Below are positions 36,777 through 44,656 of a DNA stretch of 64,000 bases, one piece after another. Origin of the DNA: Deltaproteobacteria bacterium (GTDB taxonomy: Bacteria; Myxococcota_C; UBA6777); the NCBI GenBank assembly GCA_006226375.1, contig SBHC01000073.1, positions 62,001-126,000 of the forward strand, given 5' to 3'. Positions within the stretch are counted from its first letter, which is position 1. Each line of letters opens with the position of its first letter. The notes under the pieces are model-generated. The model saw only the letters and a list, made by a program, of their open reading frames with translations, did no database searches and was not told the origin of the DNA. A program made the translations under genes and the position numbers.

Positions 36777-37574
36777 TTAGGTCCATAGTTTTTGGTGAAG
36801 GTTCATCCAGACAGGGACAGACAGAGGCTCCCAAAAAGGCTCGGGTGCAGGCTCTGGAGGAATCCAACCATAGAATGTTCGGAACTCCTCGAAGACTTCA
36901 GGGGCGATCTCTTGAAACAAAGAAGGCTGACCAAAGTACGCTTCCGTCCCCACAGCAAAAAACTCTGCCTCGTTCTTGGCAGCGTAGTCACCGAGAAGAT
37001 AGCGTAACTCCGGATGCCCTTCGCGTAAAGCCTCAAAGCCCGACTGCATCACCTTGGCCCACTGTTTGTAGTCCGAACGCTTCCGAAGTTGGGGCGTTCC
37101 GTTGAATGAGCCGTTGTAGACATCCAGCACGTGAGCAAACTCATGGCTGATCGTATCGTGCCAGGAGTCCCGCTCCATCTCTCGTTGAACGGCCTCCCAT
37201 GACAGCACAACCACGCCCCAAGTGTGGGCTTCTCCAAAACGGATACTGTCGTCGTCGTTGGGATGCAGGTAATCATAGGGATAGACAACAATCTCTGTGA
37301 GTTTGTCGTAATGAGAGTAGTCGAGGTATAGAATCAATCGAGCCGCCGCCGCAGCAATGATCACTTTGACCCTGTCTGTGACCTCCATCCCCTTCGCACC
37401 CAGAAAGAACTTCTCTCGAACAAACCAGTGCAACTTGGTGAGAAAGTCGTCGCGCTTGTTCTCCGGCAAATGTTTGTAAAAAGAGACGTCCTCTTCCAAG
37501 ATTTGAATCCACTCTGCAGGAATGGTCTCGTGGGTCCAATCTCGTCGTCGTCGATTCCTTAACCAGGAAAACAT
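36777..37574 (-). CDS. mtfA: MtfA-like zinc peptidase (M90 family)
   Basis: The product is 265 residues, like E. coli MtfA. HEFAH at about 165-169 gives the zinc ligands and catalytic Glu. The family context TWGVVVLSWEAVQREM, DTISHEFAHVLD and NEAEFFAVGTEAYFGQP (third ligand region) is well conserved. In E. coli MtfA binds the glucose-PTS repressor Mlc and has aminopeptidase activity; whether an Mlc partner exists here is unknown. It is cytoplasmic, as no signal peptide is present. Confidence 0.9.
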   Translation of the reverse strand: MFSWLRNRRRRDWTHETIPAEWIQILEEDVSFYKHLPENKRDDFLTKLHWFVREKFFLGAKGMEVTDRVKVIIAAAAARLILYLDYSHYDKLTEIVVYPYDYLHPNDDDSIRFGEAHTWGVVVLSWEAVQREMERDSWHDTISHEFAHVLDVYNGSFNGTPQLRKRSDYKQWAKVMQSGFEALREGHPELRYLLGDYAAKNEAEFFAVGTEAYFGQPSLFQEIAPEVFEEFRTFYGWIPPEPAPEPFWEPLSVPVWMNLHQKLWT

Positions 37575-37713
37575 GATGCTACCTCCCTGCCATCAGACCC
37601 CACAACAGGCAAAAGTAGCCCAAGGGTTGAAGACCCCAAAGTAGTAAGTTGGAATTGGAAGTTGTCAAACGAGGAGAAAGAAGAAGCAAGGAAAGGAAGG
37701 TAGAGATGGAAGA

Positions 37714-39840
37714 TTAGAAGGTCTCACCTTTTTCAGCGCGTTCCACCAGAGAGGCAGGCGCCTGGAAGCGATCACCGTACTTCTCAGCGAGTTCGTTGCA
37801 ACGATTCACAAAGTTCTTCAAGCCATAGGCGTTGATGAACTGAAGGGTTCCACCCGTGAATGGAGCAAAACCCCAGCCAAAGATGCTGCCGATGTTGGCG
37901 TCTTCCACGGAGTCGAACACTCCTTCATCCCGACAGCGGATCGTCTCCAGCGACTGAATGAACAGAATGCGATCGATCATTTCCTGCTGGGGAATCGCTT
38001 TGTCGGCGTCGTATCCGAACATCGACTGCAGCTCAGGCCAGAGGAACTTCTTGTCGTTTTCGGGGTACTCGTAGAAGCCAGCGCCTTGCGCTTTTCCTTT
38101 GCGACCTGCCTCCAACATCTTGTCCACGACAGCGTTGGCCGGGTGCTCTGGCAGCGTTTGGCCTTCGGCTTCCATATCCTTCCGAGTTTGTTCACGGATG
38201 TGATGAATCAGACCCAGGTTAACTTCATCCGACACAGCCAACGGGCCGACAGGCATTCCCGCTTTCAAGCCAGCCGACTCAATCGCACGAGGATGTTGTC
38301 CTTCGGCCAGAAGCGCCAGCCCTTCGTTGACATACGTCCCAAAGACCCGCGAGGTGTAGAAACCACGGTTGTCGTTCACAACGATTGGGACCTTCTTGAT
38401 CTTCAGAACATAGTCAAAGGCTTTTGCGAGGGTTTCTTTGCTGGTTTGTTCGCCAACAATGATCTCGACGAGCTTCATCTTTTCCACAGGAGAGAAGAAG
38501 TGCAAGCCTACAAACTTCTCGGGGCGTTCAGAGGCTTCAGCCAGACCTGTAATGGGAAGGGTCGAGGTGTTGGAAGCAAAGACGCCTGTGGAAAGCATGG
38601 CGCCTTCGGCTTCTTGGGTCACCTTGGCCTTGAGGTTACGATCTTCAAACACAGCCTCGACGACCAAGTCGCAACCTTCGAGGTCACTGGCGTCACCGGA
38701 GGGCTTGATGCGTCCGAGAATTTCTTCCATCTTCTCCGAAGTCATACGACCACGAGAGACGCGCTTTTTGAGGAGCTTGGCAACCTTCGCCTTGCCCTCT
38801 TCCGCCCGCTCTAGGGAGACATCTTTCAAGACCACATCCATACCGGCAAAGGCGGTCACATAGGCGATGCCATGTCCCATCATCCCGGCGCCCAACACTC
38901 CAACCTTCTCGGTCGGTTGAGGCTCAACACCGTCGGGACGACTGCCCCCAGCGTTGACCTTGTTGAGTTGGAACCAGAAGGTGTTGATCATGTTCTTGGC
39001 CACCTGACTGGTTGCCACAGACACAAAGTAACGAGTTTCAATACGGCTTGCCGTATCGAAGTCGACCAAAGCACCTTCAATCGCTGCGTTCAGGATGGCT
39101 TGGGGAGCAGGATAGTTGCCAAAGGTTTTCTTCTTCAGCATCGCTGGAGCAATCGCGACCATCTGCGCCACGCTTGGACGACGAGGATCTCCACCAGGAA
39201 TTCGAAACTTTTTGTTGTCCCAAGGCTGCTTCGCGTTGGGATTGGCTTCAATCCAGGCTTTGGCCTTGGTCATAAGTTCGTCAGCATTGGCTGCGACATC
39301 ATCGACAAGACCCACTTTGAGAGCCTTATCGACCTTAACGCGCTTGCCTTCTGTCAGATAGGGAAACGCTTCTTGCAAGCCAAGCATACGGACCAAGCGT
39401 GTGACTCCGCCTCCTCCAGGAAGGAGCCCCAGGGTCACCTCGGGGAGACCCACTTGCAGCTTGGGGTTCTGCAGAGCGATGCGATGGTGACAGGACAAGG
39501 CAAGCTCATACCCACCACCCAAAGCGGTGCCATTGATCGCAGCAACGACGGGCTTTCCAAGAGTCTCAAGAGCACGAAATCCAGCCTTGAGCGCCTGTGT
39601 GCTGTCGAAGAACCACTGGGGATCGGTTTCTTTAAACATGCTGTCCAGATCAGCGCCGGCCAGGAAGGTGCTCTTGGCGGAAGTCACGATCACGCCTTTG
39701 AGGTCTTCCTCAGCTTGCAGCTTTTCAAGCGACTCCTGAAAGGCCGCTCCGAACGCGCTGTCGAGAATGTTCACGGATTTGGTGGGGTGATCCAGCACCA
39801 ATGTGACGATACCGTCTTCTTTTTCGTAACGAATTGCCAT
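37714..39840 (-). CDS. fadJ: Fatty acid oxidation complex alpha subunit (enoyl-CoA hydratase / 3-hydroxyacyl-CoA dehydrogenase)
   Basis: The product is 708 residues from ATG 39840 (an in-frame GTG at 39858 adds six). The N-terminal crotonase domain shows the oxyanion segments KSTFLAGADLD and NGTALGGGYELAL with GLPEVTLGLLPGGGGVTRL, including both Glu residues. The middle NAD-binding domain has GAGMMGHGIAY, and VGLHFFSPVEKMKLVEII plus VNDNRGFYTSRV are typical of hydroxyacyl-CoA dehydrogenase, followed by two C-terminal helical domains. It hydrates and oxidises acyl-CoA intermediates. It lies 18 bases downstream of the thiolase gene, so the two form one operon. fadJ rather than fadB is chosen by length and gene order only. 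Confidence 0.93.
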   Translation of the reverse strand: MAIRYEKEDGIVTLVLDHPTKSVNILDSAFGAAFQESLEKLQAEEDLKGVIVTSAKSTFLAGADLDSMFKETDPQWFFDSTQALKAGFRALETLGKPVVAAINGTALGGGYELALSCHHRIALQNPKLQVGLPEVTLGLLPGGGGVTRLVRMLGLQEAFPYLTEGKRVKVDKALKVGLVDDVAANADELMTKAKAWIEANPNAKQPWDNKKFRIPGGDPRRPSVAQMVAIAPAMLKKKTFGNYPAPQAILNAAIEGALVDFDTASRIETRYFVSVATSQVAKNMINTFWFQLNKVNAGGSRPDGVEPQPTEKVGVLGAGMMGHGIAYVTAFAGMDVVLKDVSLERAEEGKAKVAKLLKKRVSRGRMTSEKMEEILGRIKPSGDASDLEGCDLVVEAVFEDRNLKAKVTQEAEGAMLSTGVFASNTSTLPITGLAEASERPEKFVGLHFFSPVEKMKLVEIIVGEQTSKETLAKAFDYVLKIKKVPIVVNDNRGFYTSRVFGTYVNEGLALLAEGQHPRAIESAGLKAGMPVGPLAVSDEVNLGLIHHIREQTRKDMEAEGQTLPEHPANAVVDKMLEAGRKGKAQGAGFYEYPENDKKFLWPELQSMFGYDADKAIPQQEMIDRILFIQSLETIRCRDEGVFDSVEDANIGSIFGWGFAPFTGGTLQFINAYGLKNFVNRCNELAEKYGDRFQAPASLVERAEKGETF

Positions 39841-39858
39841 ATCTGCTTGTTCTCCCAC

Positions 39859-41076
39859 CTATACGCGTTCTACGATTGTTGCGATGCCCATACCACCACC
39901 AACACAGAGGGTGACAAGGCCCGTCGATTTGTCCTGACGCTCCAGTTCATCGATCAGAGTACCAAGAAGCATCGCACCGGTAGCTCCAAGCGGGTGACCC
40001 ATCGCGATCGCACCACCGTTGACGTTCACTCGATCTTCGTAGCTGTCTTCAATTCCGACATCCCGGAGGAATCGCATGACAACGGCGGCGAAGGCCTCGT
40101 TCACTTCCATCAGATCGATGTCGTTGATGGTCATTCCAGCAAGCTTGAGCGCTTTCTTGGTAGCGGGTCCAGGACCCGTCAACATGATGGTGGGCTCGGT
40201 GCCAACCAGCGCAGCCGAGACGATACGAGCGCGGGGTTTGAGGCCCAACTCTTCGCCCTTTTCTTTGGTTCCAAGCAGAACCAAGGCAGCGCCATCCACA
40301 ATGCCCGACGAGTTGCCTGCGTGGTGAACATGGTTGATGCGCTCCACATGGGGATACTTCTGTAGGGCGACTGCGTCAAAGCCCATTTCGCCCATCATCG
40401 CGAAGGACGGGTTGAGTTTGCCCAGTCCTTCCAGCGTGGTATTGGGACGAATGAATTCGTCGTAATCCAGAACGGTCAGACCATTAATGTCTTTGACGGG
40501 GACCAACGAACGGTCAAAGCGTCGCTCTTCCCTGGCCTGGGTGGCCAGCTTCTGAGAACGAACGCCAAAGTTGTCGACATCTTCCCGGCTGAACCCTTCC
40601 AAGGTTGCGATCAGGTCAGCGCCGATGCCTTGTGGCACAAAGTCTGTGGCTGAGTTCACAGCAGGATCAAGTGCCCAGGCGCCTCCGTCCGAACCCATGG
40701 GCAAACGCGACATAGACTCGACGCCACCAGCCACAACAAGCTGCTCCCAGCCGGATCGAACTTTCATCGCGGCCATGTTCACCGCTTCCAATCCAGAAGC
40801 GCAAAACCGGTTGATTTGTACACCAGGAACATCCACATCCCAGTCAGCGTATTGAGCTGCAGCCTTGGCGATGTCTGCTCCTTGATCGCCAATCGGGGTC
40901 ACACACCCCAACACAACATCTTCGACATGAGACGTGTCGAGTTCGTGGCGCTCCTCCATCTCTTTCATCAAGGTGACGACCAGGTCGATCGGCTTCACCT
41001 CATGCAAAGATCCGCTCTTCTTGCCTTTGCCACGGGGCGTCCGAATGGCTTCGTATACATAAGCTTCCCGCGTCAT
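39859..41076 (-). CDS. fadI: Acetyl-CoA acyltransferase (3-ketoacyl-CoA thiolase)
   Basis: The product is 405 residues. It cleaves 3-ketoacyl-CoA in the last step of beta-oxidation. The reactive Cys is in [13 protein letters not shown] (about 92), the catalytic His in [18 protein letters not shown] and the second Cys in [10 protein letters not shown] near the C-terminus; [11 protein letters not shown] is also typical. It is the first gene of the two-gene fad operon. A dyad at 41142-41155 just upstream may be the operator of a fatty-acid-responsive repressor. Confidence 0.93.
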   Translation of the reverse strand: MTREAYVYEAIRTPRGKGKKSGSLHEVKPIDLVVTLMKEMEERHELDTSHVEDVVLGCVTPIGDQGADIAKAAAQYADWDVDVPGVQINRFCASGLEAVNMAAMKVRSGWEQLVVAGGVESMSRLPMGSDGGAWALDPAVNSATDFVPQGIGADLIATLEGFSREDVDNFGVRSQKLATQAREERRFDRSLVPVKDINGLTVLDYDEFIRPNTTLEGLGKLNPSFAMMGEMGFDAVALQKYPHVERINHVHHAGNSSGIVDGAALVLLGTKEKGEELGLKPRARIVSAALVGTEPTIMLTGPGPATKKALKLAGMTINDIDLMEVNEAFAAVVMRFLRDVGIEDSYEDRVNVNGGAIAMGHPLGATGAMLLGTLIDELERQDKSTGLVTLCVGGGMGIATIVERV

Positions 41077-41381
41077 TGCTTCTCCTACTGCTGGTGGTTT
41101 TTTCAGGGACGTTCACCCTCTCGGAGTCTTCACCCCGTCTCTGAATGACCGTTCATCTTGCCTCACACAGGTTGCCTGAAAAAAAGAGGGAAGACAACCA
41201 CATTGTGTGTTTGTTAATGCTGTAGCGCGTTCCAGGCCTGGATGCAAGACGGTGAGAGTTCCTATCCAATTTTTCTTAGGAATCTGGAACCTACCGACTT
41301 ACGACTTGCATTTTCTGCCAGGATCGGCACTCTTGCAACCGCACCTGTTTTTCCCCATTCATTTCCAGAGGAGTATTCGGA
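41077..41381. other. Intergenic region between fad operon and NiSOD gene
   Basis: Divergent promoter region. It contains the fad-side dyad (41142-41155), a CCAGGCCTGG palindrome near 41232, and a hairpin 41258-41283 (GTTCCTA/TAGGAAT with one G-T pair and a 12-base loop) on the NiSOD side. No open frame of note. Confidence 0.5.
41142..41155. promoter_or_regulatory. Candidate operator upstream of the fad operon
   Basis: TGAATGACCGTTCA, whose opposite strand reads TGAACGGTCATTCA, 66 bases before the thiolase start. TGAA/TTCA outer arms with about 6 bases between resemble sites of TetR-family regulators of fatty-acid metabolism. The regulator itself is not in the window. Confidence 0.4.
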
Positions 41382-41912
41382 ATGAAACGTTTCTGCTTAA
41401 CTATGCTCTGCGCTTCCTTTTTGTGGATTGCCATCTCCGTCCAAAACGCAAACGCTCACTGCCAAATCCCCTGCGGCATCTATGATGATCACGCCCGCAT
41501 CCACGGCATGTACGAAGACATTCTCACGGTCCGCAAGGCTGTCCGACTGATCAAGGCTCTCTCCAACAAGAAAGATGCCCAGAGCCGAAACCAGGCTGTT
41601 CGCTGGATTGTCAACAAAGAGAAGCACGCCGAAGCGATCATCCGCACCATCTCGGATTACTTCCTCACCCAAAAAATCAAAGCCCCCAAAGCCAAAGATG
41701 CTAAGGCGACACAAGCCTACTACATTAAGCTAGCCCGCCATCATGCAGTGATGAAGGCCGCCATGAAGGTAAAACAAACTGTCAGCGGCAAGGCTGTAGA
41801 TGCCCTCAAAGCGGCTGTTGATGGAATCGCGAACTACTGGCCCCACAAAGACAAAACCAAGGGCAAGCACCACCACCATCACAAGCATAACCACAAGCAT
41901 CACAAACACTAA
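41382..41912 (+). CDS. sodN: Exported nickel superoxide dismutase with His-rich C-terminal tail
   Basis: The product is 176 residues. GAGGAG lies 10 bases before the ATG. A Sec-type signal peptide (about 1-25) ends QNANA, and cleavage there would leave His1 in HCQIPCGIYDD, which matches the Ni-hook H-C-x-x-P-C-G-x-Y of NiSOD: His1, Cys2 and Cys6 ligate nickel. The rest is the four-helix NiSOD core (ARIHGMYEDILTVRKAV, a central NKEKHAEAIIRTISDYF helix). The last 17 residues are almost all His and Lys and may bind or store nickel. Streptomyces NiSOD is instead cut by SodX and stays cytoplasmic; no sodX is seen here, so signal peptidase I probably does the maturation. It should detoxify superoxide in the periplasm or outside. 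Confidence 0.9.
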   Translation: MKRFCLTMLCASFLWIAISVQNANAHCQIPCGIYDDHARIHGMYEDILTVRKAVRLIKALSNKKDAQSRNQAVRWIVNKEKHAEAIIRTISDYFLTQKIKAPKAKDAKATQAYYIKLARHHAVMKAAMKVKQTVSGKAVDALKAAVDGIANYWPHKDKTKGKHHHHHKHNHKHHKH

Positions 41913-41965
41913 TCTCCCACAGCCTCCCTCCCAACCTGCCTCTCTCCAAACACAACCAGTAAAAA

Positions 41966-42036
41966 AGTGAACATCATTCACAAAAGACTATTGACAAGCC
42001 CTGCTTGGATTTGTATTAATGTGAACAAGGTTCACA
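41966..42036 (+). promoter_or_regulatory. Promoter bracketed by two matching operators, upstream of the amidohydrolase
   Basis: -35 TTGACA (41991-41996) and -10 TATTAA (42014-42019) are 17 bases apart. Two 17-base dyads with the form GTGAAC-N3-(A/G)TTCAC flank it: 41966-41982 upstream of the -35, and 42020-42036 starting right after the -10. Their centres are 54 bases apart, about five helical turns on one face. A repressor binding both could close the promoter. N7 between the TGTGA arms argues against CRP (N6). Confidence 0.65.
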
Positions 42037-42182
42037 AACAAAACGGATCACAGGATGTGGAAGGTGAGTTGGCGAAGGTAAGTGGCTGTGAGCCCATTCG
42101 CAAACATTCAGGTTGCATCCTGTTTCACTTTCAGCCAAACTGTTGTGGTTAGAGTATCTTCAGAGAATAAGGGACAAACATC

Positions 42183-43898
42183 ATGTATGACTTGGTCATC
42201 CGCAATGGCAAGATTGTTGACGGTACAGGCAAAGAAGCCTTTGAAGGCGACGTTGCAGTAGAAGGCGGCAAGATTGTTGCCGTGGGCTCCAACCTGGGGC
42301 CCGGCAAAGAAGAGATTGACGCAAAAGGCAAGCTTGTCACGCCGGGTTGGGTGGATATGCACACCCACTTTGATGGTCAAGTCACGTGGGACCCCTACCT
42401 GACCCCGTCAAGCTGGCACGGAGTAACCACCGCAGTCATGGGGAACTGTGGCGTGGGCTTTGCCCCCTGTCGCAAAGAAGACCGCGACTGGTTGATTGAT
42501 GTCATGGAAGGTGTGGAAGACATCCCTGGCTCTGCGCTTTCGGAAGGCATCCAATGGGACTGGGAGACCTTCCCAGAGTATATGGACGCCTTGGATCGAC
42601 GTGAGCACGCCATCGACTTTGCGGTTCAGGTTCCCCACAGCGCCATTCGCGGCTGGGTCATGGGCCTGGACCGCTCCGAGCAAGAAGACGCCACTCCCGA
42701 AGAGATCGAAGAGATGCGAAAGCTCGTTGAGGAAGGCCTGGAAGCCGGCGCTCTTGGCTTCTCCACCTCGCGCACTTCTTTGCACCAAACGTCTCGTGGC
42801 GTCCTCGTTGCAGGAACGCACGCCAAGAAAGATGAGCTGTTTGGCATCGCCAAAGCGCTGAAGAACACGGGCAAAGGAGTCTTTGAATGTGCCAGTGAGC
42901 ACCTCGAAGTTCCTGAAGAGTTCTTGTGGATGCGCGACATGGCTGAAGACATCCAACGCCCTGTTGTGTTCAACCTTTCCCAAATTGATCAGTCTCCCAA
43001 CCTGTGGCGTCAGCTTCTGGAGTTGTTGGATGACGCAGCCAACAAAGACATCCCCGTATACGGACAGTGCGCTGGCCGAGCGATTGGGATCGTGATGACC
43101 TGGCAAGGCACGGCTCACCCGTTTGCTTCTTACTCCAGCTGGCTTGAGATCATGCATGAGCCCTGGGAAGAGCGAAAGAAGATCCTCATGGATCCGGCCT
43201 TCAAAGAGAAGCTCTTTGCGGAAGAACCTCTGGAGCTGTGGGAGTTTGCCAACTTCGTGACCCGCTCGTTCCACAAGATGTTCCCCATGCGCGACGGTCG
43301 CAGCTACGAGCCCGATACCACCGAGAGCATCGCTGCGATGGCGGAGCGAACCGGCGAAGACCCACGCGAAATCGCCTGGAACATGTTGATGGAGAACGAT
43401 GGGAACGGCACCATCTACTTCCCACTGTTCAACTACTCGGACAACAGCCTCGAACCCTTGTTCACGATGCACGGACACCACCGTACTCGTATGGGTCTTA
43501 GCGATGGTGGCGCGCACTGTGGCGCGATTTGCGACGCGGGTATGCCTACCTTCATGTTGACCCACTGGACCCGTGACCGTGTCCGCGGTGAAAAGTTCCC
43601 CTTGGAGTACATCATCCACCGACAGACCCAACAAACAGCTGAATTCTACGGCATCCGTGACCGTGGCGTTCTGGCTCCGGGCTACCTCGCCGACATCAAC
43701 GTCATCGACTACGACAACCTGGCTCTGGGCAACGTCAAGATTGTCTACGATCTCCCTGCAGGTGGACGTCGATTGCTTCAGCGAGCCACGGGTTATGAGT
43801 ACACCATCAAGAGCGGCAAGGTCATCTTAAAAGACGGCGAACCCACAGGAACTCTTCCTGGAAAGCTGATCCGCGGCGAGCAAGACGCTCCCCAGTAA
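42183..43898 (+). CDS. N-acyl-D-amino-acid deacylase-type amidohydrolase
   Basis: The product is 571 residues, typical of D-aminoacylases. MYDLVIRNGKIVDGTG begins a beta-sandwich, and GWVDMHTHFDGQVTWDP gives the HxH metal pair at the start of the barrel. Further hallmarks: GVTTAVMGNCGVGFAPC with the bridging Cys, SHLE-type SEHLEV, HHRTRMGLSDGGAHCG with the catalytic Asp, and RGVLAPGYLADINVIDYD closing the sandwich. It hydrolyses N-acyl groups from D-amino acids or related amides; substrate cannot be fixed. Cytoplasmic. Likely induced by its substrate through the two-operator promoter at 41966-42036. Confidence 0.88.
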   Translation: MYDLVIRNGKIVDGTGKEAFEGDVAVEGGKIVAVGSNLGPGKEEIDAKGKLVTPGWVDMHTHFDGQVTWDPYLTPSSWHGVTTAVMGNCGVGFAPCRKEDRDWLIDVMEGVEDIPGSALSEGIQWDWETFPEYMDALDRREHAIDFAVQVPHSAIRGWVMGLDRSEQEDATPEEIEEMRKLVEEGLEAGALGFSTSRTSLHQTSRGVLVAGTHAKKDELFGIAKALKNTGKGVFECASEHLEVPEEFLWMRDMAEDIQRPVVFNLSQIDQSPNLWRQLLELLDDAANKDIPVYGQCAGRAIGIVMTWQGTAHPFASYSSWLEIMHEPWEERKKILMDPAFKEKLFAEEPLELWEFANFVTRSFHKMFPMRDGRSYEPDTTESIAAMAERTGEDPREIAWNMLMENDGNGTIYFPLFNYSDNSLEPLFTMHGHHRTRMGLSDGGAHCGAICDAGMPTFMLTHWTRDRVRGEKFPLEYIIHRQTQQTAEFYGIRDRGVLAPGYLADINVIDYDNLALGNVKIVYDLPAGGRRLLQRATGYEYTIKSGKVILKDGEPTGTLPGKLIRGEQDAPQ

Positions 43899-43936
43899 AA
43901 CAACCCCTCAACCCCTCCCCCTGGATCAACTCAACC

Positions 43937-44656
43937 TTGAGCGACTCCACATTAAAACTCTCGTACACAGAAACTCTATCCTCACTTCAGAACCTGCTGG
44001 ATGACCCCACGTTGGTCATTGCGTTGGATCCTGAGCGTCATACGATTTCTGTTCAAGACCCTCGCCTTCCAACCCACAAACAAGTTCGTCTGGCTCCGAT
44101 CTTTCCGGCCATTCAGACCTGGAGCGGCCACCGAGAAGGAGAACCCTACTCTCCCCTTCCAAGGCCAGAATCACTCAGCGAATACCTCCAAAGAGTCTCC
44201 CCTGAGTTCCCCACGTTTGCATTAATACTGATGCAGGCAGGTCAGGCCGCGTTGGGTTTGGTGGAGGACGACGAGTGGCTTCATCACAAAGTGATTCGCA
44301 AATACATGGTCCGAAAGAAACAGGGAAAAGCCCAGCTCACCCACCTTCGTCAAAAGGGTAAGTCTCGGGTTGGCTCTCGAATTCGCCTGGCCAACAGCGT
44401 GGCCTTCTTTGAGGAGATCAACGAACGGCTGGCAGAGTGGGATGTAACAAACCTTGCCGATGTCATCCTCTACAGCACAACAGGAAGGCTGTGGGGACAT
44501 TTGTTTCGCGCGAGCGAGCCTTGCCCCTTCCCATCGGATGACCCAAGGCTTCGTAAGATCCCTATGCATGTCCATACCCCAACCTTTGCAGAGCTGGAGC
44601 GTGTTCGAAACGCGGTACAATACAGCGAATGGACTACGAATCCCGCTTCTTCTTGA
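43937..44656 (+). CDS. Vms1/ANKZF1-like peptidyl-tRNA release factor (VLRF1 domain)
   Basis: The product is 239 residues from TTG 43937; the ribosome site is weak and the start could be further in. Residues about 117-165 (HHKVIRKYMVRKKQGKAQ... followed by GSRIRLANSVAFFEEINERLAEW) match the signature of the Vms1-like eRF1-fold domain, Y-x-VR-x-KQG-x-(A/S)Q, then an SxGSxIRRxNE-like helix. The Gln of KQGKAQ corresponds to the catalytic Gln of Vms1, which cleaves nascent chains from tRNA on stalled 60S ribosomes. Bacterial VLRF1 proteins are known by sequence but little studied. No zinc finger or ankyrin part is present. It overlaps the convergent FHA-activator gene by 23 bases. Confidence 0.7.
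   Translation: MSDSTLKLSYTETLSSLQNLLDDPTLVIALDPERHTISVQDPRLPTHKQVRLAPIFPAIQTWSGHREGEPYSPLPRPESLSEYLQRVSPEFPTFALILMQAGQAALGLVEDDEWLHHKVIRKYMVRKKQGKAQLTHLRQKGKSRVGSRIRLANSVAFFEEINERLAEWDVTNLADVILYSTTGRLWGHLFRASEPCPFPSDDPRLRKIPMHVHTPTFAELERVRNAVQYSEWTTNPASS

Noticed and set aside
38872-40365. Long open frame of 497 codons on the plus strand
   Set aside because: It lies antisense to fadJ and the thiolase gene, which have full family motifs. The long frame follows from codon bias.
42020-42036. TGTGAACAAGGTTCACA as a CRP site
   Set aside because: There are seven bases between TGTGA and TCACA, and CRP needs six. The twin site upstream fits a dedicated repressor better.
42408-43634. 408-codon frame on the minus strand
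   Set aside because: Antisense shadow of the amidohydrolase, whose catalytic motifs are intact. No ribosome site or recognisable sequence.
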